This document shows, piece by piece, positions 1 to 5,524 of a DNA stretch of 5,753 nt. This stretch comes from an uncultured Cryptobacterium sp. GTDB taxonomy: Bacteria > Actinomycetota > Coriobacteriia > Coriobacteriales > Eggerthellaceae. How positions within the stretch are numbered: the stretch's first letter is position 1; each line of letters begins with the position of its first letter. The notes beneath the pieces are model-generated. The model had not been told where the DNA came from and did not search any database. It saw nothing but the letters and a program-made list of their open reading frames with translations. Where the stretch lies: NCBI GenBank assembly GCA_900554685.1, contig USIG01000109.1:1-5753 (forward strand), given 5' to 3'. Both the position numbers and the translations under genes were made by a program.

Positions 1-14
1 AAAGGATGCGAGGA

Positions 15-1076
15 ATGTCAGTAGTAGATGACGTAAAATCCCTGCATGCCGACACACTGTCGGCTATCGCTTCGGCACCTGATACCGAGGCGCTTGAAAA
101 AATTCGTGTTGAGGTGGTAGGCAAATCTGGCTCACTTACCGGCTATTTGCGCTCAATGGGCCAGATTGACAAAGAGCATCGTGCCGAAGTGGGCAAAACG
201 GTCAATGCTGCTCGCAATGAAATCGAAGCAGCACTTGAAAGCAAGAAAAAGGAACTTTCCTTCTCTGAGCTTGAAGCAAAAATGGAAGCAAGCGCAGTAG
301 ATGTAACGCTTCCTGGTCGTGCGCAGCAAATGGGCACACGCCACCTAATCAATGCGATTTCGGATGAAATTTCTGAAATCTTTTTGGGATTAGGCTATTC
401 GGTTGCTACTGGTCCTGAAGTGGAAACCGACTGGTATAACTTTACGGCACTTAATGCTCCTGCCGATCATCCTAGTCGATCTATGCAGGATACGTTCTAT
501 GTGCGTGACTTTTCGGGAGAACATTCTCGCGTTCGTGGGGAATCGGATGTGCTGCTGCGTACCCAGACTTCTGGCGTGCAGGTACATGCTATGGAGGATC
601 AGGATCTTCCTATTTATGTTATTGCCCCCGGTAAGGTATATCGTCGCGATGTGGCAGACCCTTCTCATTTGCCACAGTTTACTCAATGCGAAGGCCTGGC
701 TATCGATAAAAACATTACGTTTGGCGATCTAAAGGGAACGCTGGAATACTTCTGTAAAGAAATGTTTGGTCCTGAGCGCAAGACCCGTTTCCGCGCGCAC
801 TTCTTCCCCTTCACGGAACCTTCCGCAGAGGTAGATGTTTCGTGCGGTATTTGTCATGGTAAGGGTTGTCGTATGTGCAAAGGTACAGGATGGCTTGAGA
901 TCTTAGGCTGCGGCATGGTAGACCCTAATGTTTTGCGTATGTCAGGAATTGATCCGGAAGTATATTCGGGCTTTGCGTTTGGTGTTGGTGTTGAGCGCGT
1001 GGTGTGCCTGAAATACGATGTTCCTGATCTGCGTATGCTGCTCGAAGGCGACATGCGATTCTTAAGGCAGTTCTAA
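15..1076 (+). CDS. pheS: Phenylalanine--tRNA ligase alpha subunit (PheS)
   Basis: This is the catalytic subunit of cytoplasmic phenylalanyl-tRNA synthetase, which with PheT (alpha2-beta2) attaches phenylalanine to tRNA-Phe. Residue numbers here count from the alternative ATG at 6. Residues 1-90 are the charged N-terminal helical region that contacts tRNA in this family. The class II core follows: GTRHLINAI near 110, the substrate-pocket segment RTQTSGVQ (185-192), motif 2 around VYRRD (211-215), FFPFTEPSAEVDV (266-278) and motif 3 GFAFGVGVERV (322-332). The end DMRFLRQF matches the usual PheS C-terminus, and about 353 residues is a normal length. A CX2CX4CX2C cluster (Cys280, 283, 288, 291) sits before GWLEILGCGMV, where the E. 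coli protein has no such cysteines. I chose ATG 15 because AAAGGA (2-6) lies about 8 bases upstream; ATG 6 is also possible, with its ribosome site outside the window. Identity is secure. Confidence 0.97.
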   Translation: MSVVDDVKSLHADTLSAIASAPDTEALEKIRVEVVGKSGSLTGYLRSMGQIDKEHRAEVGKTVNAARNEIEAALESKKKELSFSELEAKMEASAVDVTLPGRAQQMGTRHLINAISDEISEIFLGLGYSVATGPEVETDWYNFTALNAPADHPSRSMQDTFYVRDFSGEHSRVRGESDVLLRTQTSGVQVHAMEDQDLPIYVIAPGKVYRRDVADPSHLPQFTQCEGLAIDKNITFGDLKGTLEYFCKEMFGPERKTRFRAHFFPFTEPSAEVDVSCGICHGKGCRMCKGTGWLEILGCGMVDPNVLRMSGIDPEVYSGFAFGVGVERVVCLKYDVPDLRMLLEGDMRFLRQF

Positions 1077-1163
1077 GAGGTTTTGATGCTTGTCAGGTTG
1101 CCAGGCTAACTTGGTAAAGAGATAGCAGCAGCCTGGTATGAGATGACAGGTTAGAAGAACCTC
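1077..1163 (+). other. Long imperfect hairpin between pheS and pheT
   Basis: Three stems stack into one extended hairpin that begins at the base after the pheS stop codon. Stem A pairs 1077-1084 with 1156-1163 (8 pairs, one G-U). Stem B pairs 1088-1095 with 1144-1151 (8 pairs, two G-U). Stem C pairs 1099-1107 with 1130-1138 (9 pairs, one G-U, core CCAGGCT/AGCCTGG). Small internal loops separate the stems, and the apical loop is 22 bases (1108-1129). No T-run follows, so it is not a simple terminator. As RNA it could be a processing site, a stabiliser of the upstream message or a modulator of pheT translation. As DNA it could be a palindromic repeat element. The pairing is read directly from the sequence; the role is unknown. 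Confidence 0.6.
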
Positions 1164-1208
1164 AAGTAACGACAATGCGAAACTCCCAAGAGTAGAAAGA
1201 TAAAGATT

Positions 1209-3680
1209 ATGAAAGTTTCTCTTAAATGGCTTTCTGAATACGTAGAGGTACCAGAAGATCTTAAAGCATTTTGTGATCGCTTGGACTTAACGGGCACCGG
1301 TGTTGAGGGCATGGATCGTACGGGCGATATATATGATCATGTGGTAACGGGCCAGATCCTCGAAAAGGTTGCTCACCCCGATTCGGATCATATGTGGGTA
1401 ACCAAGGTAGATGTGGGAAGTGCCAACGTAGATAAGGATGGCAATCCTGAGCCGTTGCAGATTGTATGTGGTGCACAGAATTTCAATCAAGGTGACCATG
1501 TTGTTGTTGCTACGATTGGCGCTGTTTTGCCAGGTGATTTCAAAATTAAAAAATCAAAGCTTCGCGGTGTGGTGAGCTGCGGTATGAATTGCTCGGCACG
1601 TGAGCTTGGTATCGGCTCGGATCATGATGGCATTATGATTTTGCCTGAGGATGCTCCTGTTGGTATGCCTTTGGCAGATTACCTCAACCTTTCCGATACG
1701 ATTTTGGATTTGGAAATCACTCCGAATCGTCCCGATTGTTTATCTATGGTTGGTATGGCGCGCGAAGTTGGCGCCATGTATGCCATCGATGCTAAAAATC
1801 CTCTTGCTGAAATGGAGGCTGCTCTTAAAGAGGATAACAGCATGCCCTCTATTGATGAGTTGGCAACTGTTACCGTAGAGGATGTTGATCGCTGTCCTCG
1901 CTATACGGCTCGCGTTATTAAAAACGTTAAAGTGGGCCCAAGCCCGGATTGGCTGGCAGAGCGAGTAACGGCAGCTGGTGCGCGCTCTATCAATAATGTG
2001 GTGGACATGACCAATTACATTCTGTTCCTCTTCGGTCAGCCGCTTCATGCGTTTGATTATGACAAATTGGTCGACGAAACAGGCAAAGCCAATGTGGTTG
2101 TTCGTGCTGCAAAGAAAGGCGAAAAACTTCAAACTCTTGATGGGGAAGAGCGCGAACTAACCGAAGATATGACCGTTATTGCAACTCCTGAAAAATCAGT
2201 TGGTCTTGCAGGCGTTATGGGTGGCTTTGATACTGAAGTAACTGATGAAACCACAACCATCTTGCTTGAGGCTGCAACCTTCGAGCCAGGGCGTACCTCA
2301 CGAACCTCCCGTAACCTTGGTTTGATTTCAGAGGCTTCCATGCGCTATGAGCGTCGTGTTGACGATGTTGAGATTGATCGTATGTCTGCGGCGGCAGCGC
2401 AGCTTCTTGCTGATGTTTCTGGCGGTGTGGTTGTTCCCGGCCTGATTGATGTATATAACACCAAGACCGAAGTGGATACGTTAGACTTCCGTATCCCTCG
2501 TTTCCAGGCGATGATGGGCGAGTCTATTCCACGTGATTTCATTATTGATATGCTGCAGCGACTTGGATGCACGGTGGATAGCACCCAGGAAGATACCCTT
2601 AAGGTTGTTCCTCCAACGTTTCGTCCTGATCTTGAGCGCGAGATCGATCTTTACGAAGAAGTGCTGCGCCTTTATGGTATGGATCGCATTCCTTCCACCT
2701 TGCCTGGCGGCCCAGGACGCGTTGGTATTAAAACTGAAGCGCAGCGCACAATGGATACAATCAACAATACTCTACGAGCATGCGGCTTGAATGAGACCAT
2801 GACGTATTCATTTGCCGATCCTCATGAGCTCGAACAGCTGCGTATGCCCACAGAGGGTATGGGCATTCCTGTTGAGTTGCTCAATCCTCTCAATGCAGAA
2901 CAGTCGGTAATGCGCCAGTCTATTATTCCTGGTCTGATGCGCAGCATCGCATACAACCAGAGTCGTGGCGTTCATAATATTCAGCTGTATGAAACAGGTG
3001 TGGTGTTCTTTGGCGCTGAAGGGAAGAAGAGTCCTAAAGAACGCAACCGTGTTGCTGCGGTAATGGCAGGTGCTATGAACGATCCTGCATGGAATCAGCA
3101 GGCGGTTCCTTTTGATTTCTTTGATGGAAAAGGCGTTATTGAGAGCTTGATGCGTGAGCTTGCTCTCGCGAAACCTCGCTTTAAGGCATTAAGCGCCGAA
3201 GAAGCTCCTCATTTGCAGCCTGGTCGCGCGGCACAGGTTCTTGATGGTGGCACGGTGCTTGGTTGGATTGGTGAAATTCACCCCTTGGCATGCGAGGCTT
3301 ATGAGGTGCAGGCTCCTGTAGTGGCCTTTGAGCTTGACTTGGATGCTCTTATTAAATGTGCTCGTCCTGCTCGTGATTATGTCAATGTTCCGGTATTCCC
3401 TGCGGTTACGATGGACGTTGCCTTTGTGGTGGACGAAGAAGTAACGCATGAAAAGCTTCTGCGTAGTATTACGTCTGCTGGCGGCAAGCTTCTTGACACA
3501 GCTCAGTTGTTTGACGTTTATCGTGATGAGGAACGCCTCGGAGCAGGTAAAAAGTCAATGGCTTATGCGCTTGAGTATCGTGCAGCTGATCGTACCCTTA
3601 CCACTGAAGAGGTAGATAAGCAGCATGCTCGTCTTATCAAGAAGGTTTGTGGCGCAACAGGAGCAGAAGTCCGCGGCTAG
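1209..3680 (+). CDS. pheT: Phenylalanine--tRNA ligase beta subunit (PheT)
   Basis: This is the large, editing and tRNA-binding subunit of phenylalanyl-tRNA synthetase, partner of PheS. The start MKVSLKWLSEYVEV is typical of the family. Domains in order: a tRNA-binding OB-fold (about 42-150, with KLRGVVSCGMNCSARELG at 117-134); the B3/B4 editing domain (about 215-395), with the conserved His of PLHAFD (His280) and Glu of LLEAA (Glu354) expected in the site that clears mischarged Tyr-tRNA; the B5 domain (about 420-490, RPDLEREIDLYEEVLRLYG); the catalytic-like core (about 500-715); and a C-terminal FDX-ACB anticodon-binding domain (about 727-821). At 823 residues it is full length. The usual ERGVD reads ERRVD here (381-385). 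The gene follows pheS after 132 bases, a wider gap than the close spacing common for this pair. No good Shine-Dalgarno site precedes the ATG, only A-rich AGAAAGATAAAGA. It probably shares the pheS transcript. Confidence 0.98.
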   Translation: MKVSLKWLSEYVEVPEDLKAFCDRLDLTGTGVEGMDRTGDIYDHVVTGQILEKVAHPDSDHMWVTKVDVGSANVDKDGNPEPLQIVCGAQNFNQGDHVVVATIGAVLPGDFKIKKSKLRGVVSCGMNCSARELGIGSDHDGIMILPEDAPVGMPLADYLNLSDTILDLEITPNRPDCLSMVGMAREVGAMYAIDAKNPLAEMEAALKEDNSMPSIDELATVTVEDVDRCPRYTARVIKNVKVGPSPDWLAERVTAAGARSINNVVDMTNYILFLFGQPLHAFDYDKLVDETGKANVVVRAAKKGEKLQTLDGEERELTEDMTVIATPEKSVGLAGVMGGFDTEVTDETTTILLEAATFEPGRTSRTSRNLGLISEASMRYERRVDDVEIDRMSAAAAQLLADVSGGVVVPGLIDVYNTKTEVDTLDFRIPRFQAMMGESIPRDFIIDMLQRLGCTVDSTQEDTLKVVPPTFRPDLEREIDLYEEVLRLYGMDRIPSTLPGGPGRVGIKTEAQRTMDTINNTLRACGLNETMTYSFADPHELEQLRMPTEGMGIPVELLNPLNAEQSVMRQSIIPGLMRSIAYNQSRGVHNIQLYETGVVFFGAEGKKSPKERNRVAAVMAGAMNDPAWNQQAVPFDFFDGKGVIESLMRELALAKPRFKALSAEEAPHLQPGRAAQVLDGGTVLGWIGEIHPLACEAYEVQAPVVAFELDLDALIKCARPARDYVNVPVFPAVTMDVAFVVDEEVTHEKLLRSITSAGGKLLDTAQLFDVYRDEERLGAGKKSMAYALEYRAADRTLTTEEVDKQHARLIKKVCGATGAEVRG

Positions 3681-3732
3681 TCTTCACAAAAGGCACTAAA
3701 TGCTTCTCTTCACAAAGGCATTTAATACTTTC
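3681..3732 (+). repeat. Tandem imperfect 26-base direct repeat after pheT
   Basis: Two adjacent copies, 3681-3706 and 3707-3732, both begin TCTTCACAAA and continue as AGGCACTAAATGCTTC and GGCATTTAATACTTTC. They start at the base after the pheT stop. The same bases contain an inverted repeat, TAAATGC (3697-3703) against GCATTTA (3718-3724), which gives a 7-bp stem with a 14-base loop just before the terminator. It may be a local duplication or a 3'-end RNA structure; no function is established. Confidence 0.5.
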
Positions 3733-3747
3733 TTTATTGACTGAGAT

Positions 3748-3783
3748 AAAAAAGTACCGATCTGCAAAGGTTGGTACTTTTTT
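3748..3783 (+). terminator. Strong rho-independent terminator of the pheST unit
   Basis: AAAAAAGTACC (3748-3758) pairs perfectly with GGTACTTTTTT (3773-3783). The interior continues with G-U, A-U, U-G, C-G and U-A pairs up to a GCAA tetraloop (3764-3767), giving a 16-bp stem. The 3' arm ends in six T's, and the A-run on the 5' side gives the opposite strand the same shape, so it could stop transcription in both directions. It lies 67 bases after the pheT stop and separates this unit from the downstream genes. Confidence 0.93.
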
Positions 3784-3836
3784 GCCGTTAGCGGGAGACC
3801 TTCATCGAGTGAAACTCGTTTGCCTTTTCGTTGGGA

Positions 3837-3929
3837 TCTCATTTCGTAAAGATGGCAAATTATCAAAGACGTTATGAGACAATACCCAAGGTCTAAAGGT
3901 GGCAGACAAATGTTATGTTCACGTCTCAT
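3837..3929 (+). other. Competing inverted repeats in the spacer before the membrane protein gene
   Basis: ATGAGAC (3874-3880) is complementary to GTCTCAT (3923-3929) and also, over six bases, to the earlier TCTCAT (3837-3842). The two pairings exclude each other. Other short stems nearby are CGAGT/ACTCG (3806-3810 with 3814-3818) and TTTGCC/GGCAAA (3819-3824 with 3854-3859). The region lies between the pheT terminator and the TTG start at 3953, so it may be a leader or an operator. I see no clear -35/-10 promoter pair in this spacer. The pairing is real; its meaning is a guess. Confidence 0.3.
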
Positions 3930-3952
3930 GATTTGATTAGGTTCTGGCGAGA

Positions 3953-4567
3953 TTGGGTAAGAAGAGAGTAAAAAAGCAACATATTTCAGCTGATGGGACC
4001 CCTTATACTATTTGGCAGCTTCGTACTCGTTGGCTCTGCATTGCCCTTTTAGTGTGGGCAATTTTAGAGCTGGGCGGCGGCATTGGTCTTTTTAGTCTTT
4101 CAGTGCTCGATATCTTTTATTTGCAGGAATTGGTGCCTGCTTTAAGCGTGGGTCCCTACACTATTGCAAATGGTGCCGTAAATATAGTGGTGGCTATTCT
4201 TGGTTTGTGGGGTGCCTATAATCCCAAGCGCATCACCGTGTTCTTTTGGTTGGTCGTTTTGGATGCCTTGTTAAGTTCTTGGTCAACGGCTAGTGCTGTT
4301 TCTCAAGGTCAGATTGATCCTGCCACAACGCTGTCGCTTGTTATCGTGTTGGCGTTTGCGGCTTGCGCTTGGAATGTAAGGGGGCAAACGGGTTATTTTG
4401 ACAACCACCCCCATCCCGATGAAGACGATGTTTTGCCTCTTGAAAAGGGGATGCAAACGGTCCAGCACGTTGTCAAAAAGGAAGAAGAGCAGCTCAAGCA
4501 AACTGCTGATGGCATAGTGGATTTGTCTGAGCGTTTTGAATCTGAGCGAAACCAACAGAAAGGCTAG
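3953..4567 (+). CDS. Four-helix integral membrane protein of unknown function
   Basis: I do not recognise a family for this 204-residue protein. It has a basic N-terminus (GKKRVKK) and four hydrophobic helices at about 27-49, 66-88, 93-113 and 123-142. A polar C-terminal tail follows, acidic and histidine-rich at 150-160 (DNHPHPDEDD), then a charged, probably helical or coiled stretch (165-200, with KKEEEQLKQTADGIVDLSERFE). The positive-inside rule suggests that both ends are cytoplasmic. The start is TTG at 3953: an in-frame TAG at 3938 excludes anything much earlier, and no ATG or GTG lies before the first helix. The ribosome site is weak (AGG at 3939-3941 or GGCGA just upstream). A strong terminator isolates it from pheT, and the next gene follows after 173 bases. 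The reading frame and membrane nature are convincing. No catalytic or transport motif is visible. Confidence 0.8.
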   Translation: MGKKRVKKQHISADGTPYTIWQLRTRWLCIALLVWAILELGGGIGLFSLSVLDIFYLQELVPALSVGPYTIANGAVNIVVAILGLWGAYNPKRITVFFWLVVLDALLSSWSTASAVSQGQIDPATTLSLVIVLAFAACAWNVRGQTGYFDNHPHPDEDDVLPLEKGMQTVQHVVKKEEEQLKQTADGIVDLSERFESERNQQKG

Positions 4568-4726
4568 ATCTAAGTCAAGACAAACCAAGAGACAAGGGCA
4601 CATGGTATATAACACTAAATCTTGCCCTCAGAGCTGCTTTTAGAAAAAAGAATGAACCTTGCACGATACAATAGAAACCACATCATTAATAAGCAGTAAA
4701 GCAGTTTGGCTCTGCTCTATTTGAAC

Positions 4727-4734
4727 AAGGAGGA
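4727..4734 (+). promoter_or_regulatory. Ribosome binding site deciding the GTG start of the thioesterase gene
   Basis: AAGGAGGA lies six bases before GTG 4741, a near-perfect Shine-Dalgarno match at ideal spacing. It supports GTG as the true start; no in-frame ATG lies near the N-terminus (the first is Met23). Confidence 0.85.
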
Positions 4735-4740
4735 AGCATC

Positions 4741-5118
4741 GTGGCTCTTGCGGATATTCTCGGAATTGAAGTGATTGAATCTACTCCCGAAAAATATGTC
4801 ACCCATATGCTTGTGACAGAAGACATGCTCCAACCTCATGGTGTTTTGCATGGGGGAATTAGTGCAGCGTTGGCAGAAAATGCAGCAAGTGAATGCTGTA
4901 CGGAACATTTTGAAGACGATAATTTCTTCTTTTTGGGTGTTGAGGTGAGCAGTACCCATCTGCTTCCTGTAAAAGCGGGCGATACGGTTGAGACCGTTGC
5001 AACGCCGATTCGTGCAGGCGGACGCATTTCCCAGTGGAAAGTAGAGCAGTATCGCACCTCCGATGGTGAATTGTTCAATGTCTCCCAGATGACCATGTAT
5101 GGAAAGAAAAAGCATTAG
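4741..5118 (+). CDS. Hotdog-fold acyl-CoA thioesterase, PaaI/MenI/EntH-like
   Basis: This 125-residue protein has the size and single-domain plan of bacterial hotdog thioesterases, which hydrolyse acyl- or aroyl-CoA thioesters in the cytoplasm as dimers or tetramers. The signature is QPHGVLHGGISAALAENAAS (31-50): His37 of HGG and Glu46, nine residues apart, match the spacing of the active-site His and catalytic Glu of E. coli YdiI (MenI) and EntH. The later strands (LGVEVSSTHLLPVKAGDTVETVATPI, 65-90) fit the family pattern of substrate-loop and dimer-interface sheets. Candidate roles are 1,4-dihydroxy-2-naphthoyl-CoA hydrolysis for menaquinone, or general housekeeping removal of stalled CoA thioesters; sequence alone cannot decide, and no menaquinone genes are nearby. 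It appears to be monocistronic, with a strong ribosome site and a terminator overlapping its 3' end. The fold is confident, the substrate unknown. Confidence 0.9.
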   Translation: MALADILGIEVIESTPEKYVTHMLVTEDMLQPHGVLHGGISAALAENAASECCTEHFEDDNFFFLGVEVSSTHLLPVKAGDTVETVATPIRAGGRISQWKVEQYRTSDGELFNVSQMTMYGKKKH

Positions 5119-5155
5119 GATCATCAAGAGGTTTTCTTATTCGCTTTTTCTTTTT
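5103..5155 (+). terminator. Probable terminator whose 5' arm lies in the end of the thioesterase gene
   Basis: GAAAAAGC (5106-5113, inside the last Lys codons) pairs perfectly with GCTTTTTC (5143-5150), followed at once by TTTTT (5151-5155); pairing can extend three more A-T pairs outward. The 29-base loop can hold a smaller hairpin, AAGAG/TTTCTT (5126-5130 with 5134-5138). The stem is A/T-rich and the loop is long, so efficiency is uncertain. Confidence 0.5.
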
Positions 5156-5163
5156 AATTGATT

Positions 5164-5190
5164 CGTATTGAGTAATTCATACGCGGTTTT
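5164..5190 (+). terminator. Weak second terminator-like hairpin
   Basis: CGTAT (5164-5168) pairs with ATACG (5179-5183). With one bulged T, the stem can gain GAG/TTC and end in a three-base loop. TTTT follows at 5187-5190 after CGG. It could back up the previous terminator, but the short stem and short T-run make it doubtful. Confidence 0.25.
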
Positions 5191-5246
5191 CTATGTATTT
5201 AAACCAAACATGAATCGTTCCGAAATACTCATCGCTGAACGTGTTC

Positions 5247-5275
5247 TTGACGCTTATTTATCTGATTTTTATTAT
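5247..5275 (+). promoter_or_regulatory. Near-consensus housekeeping promoter of the transporter gene
   Basis: TTGACG (5247-5252) and TATTAT (5270-5275) each match the sigma-70-type consensus at five of six positions and are exactly 17 bases apart. Transcription should begin around 5281-5283, in the purine run GGGAGGGG, about 240 bases before the start codon at 5525. It is the best promoter in the window and implies a long untranslated leader. Confidence 0.75.
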
Positions 5276-5281
5276 TTTAGG

Positions 5282-5490
5282 GAGGGGAATTCAACTTAGA
5301 AGGCCGTGTGCCTTCTTTTCGTTTAGGTTGAATTCGAGGAGAGCCTTTTTTGTGTAAAAGATTGCGCACGAGGCGTTAAGGCTCAGGATAAAGAAGATCC
5401 CGTAAAGCGTGGAATACTTTAAGCGGAGTTCTTTGGCTTGAGTTGTTTGGGTGTAATTGAACTACCTGTTGTGTTCAATTCTTTTTCATA
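5282..5490 (+). ncRNA. Structured 5' leader, candidate riboswitch or attenuator of unknown class
   Basis: Between the promoter and the transporter gene lie several stem-loops. P1: GAATTCAACTTA (5287-5298) with TAGGTTGAATTC (5324-5335), 12 pairs including one T-G. It encloses GAAGGC/GCCTTC (5299-5304 with 5310-5315, loop CGTGT), with an 8-base bulge on the 3' side. P2: GAGCCTT (5341-5347) with AAGGCTC (5378-5384), seven perfect pairs around a 30-base interior. P3: GGAT/ATCC (5386-5389 with 5397-5400). P4: TAAAG/CTTTA (5403-5407 with 5417-5421). A terminator hairpin then ends the leader at about 5486. A long structured leader with a terminator ahead of a transporter is the usual layout of a metabolite- or ion-sensing RNA. 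I could not match it to the fluoride, manganese (yybP-ykoY), ydaO, TPP, lysine, purine, ZTP or magnesium patterns I remember. The structures are seen; the switching role is inferred. Confidence 0.55.
5455..5486 (+). terminator. Intrinsic terminator inside the leader (putative attenuator)
   Basis: AATTGAAC (5455-5462) pairs perfectly with GTTCAATT (5473-5480) around a 10-base loop, followed by CTTTTT (5481-5486). It lies after the promoter and 26 bases before the ribosome site of the next gene, so it would act on the transporter message itself. The stem has only two G-C pairs, which suits a conditional rather than absolute stop. A competing pairing, AGTTC (5427-5431) with GAACT (5459-5463), would break its 5' arm. 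Confidence 0.6.
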
Positions 5491-5511
5491 AAAAGGGAAA
5501 TGTATATGGAT

Positions 5512-5518
5512 AGGAGGG
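5512..5518 (+). promoter_or_regulatory. Ribosome binding site of the transporter gene
   Basis: AGGAGGG lies six bases before ATG 5525 and fixes that start. An ATG at 5519 abuts the site directly and is followed at once by an in-frame TGA (5522-5524), so it cannot be the gene start. Confidence 0.85.
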
Positions 5519-5524
5519 ATGTGA

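Noticed and set aside
1740..2132. Reverse-strand open frame of 130 codons inside pheT
   Set aside because: It lies wholly opposite the conserved editing domain of PheT and has no family resemblance.
3806..3830. CGAGT-GAA-ACTCG hairpin followed by T-rich bases as a second terminator after pheT
   Set aside because: The stem is only five pairs and the T-run is interrupted by GCC; the strong terminator at 3748-3783 already ends the unit.
4595..4628. AGGGCA/TGCCCT hairpin after the membrane protein gene as a terminator
   Set aside because: Only six pairs around a 22-base loop and no T-run directly after it.
4603..4672. Possible -10 elements for the thioesterase gene (TGGTATATAAC at 4603-4613; TACAAT at 4667-4672)
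   Set aside because: Neither has a credible -35 at suitable spacing, so I could not choose or defend a promoter.
5210..5299. Open frame of 29 codons (MNRSEILIAERVLDAYLSDF...) across the transporter promoter
   Set aside because: It has no ribosome site, overlaps the -35 and -10 elements and would be read only from some further upstream promoter. Chance is the simpler explanation.
5403..5426. AAAGCGTGGAATAC looks a little like the T-box antiterminator core
   Set aside because: The match to the T-box consensus is poor, there is no Stem I with its usual bulges, and the gene is not an aminoacyl-tRNA synthetase or an obvious amino acid transporter.
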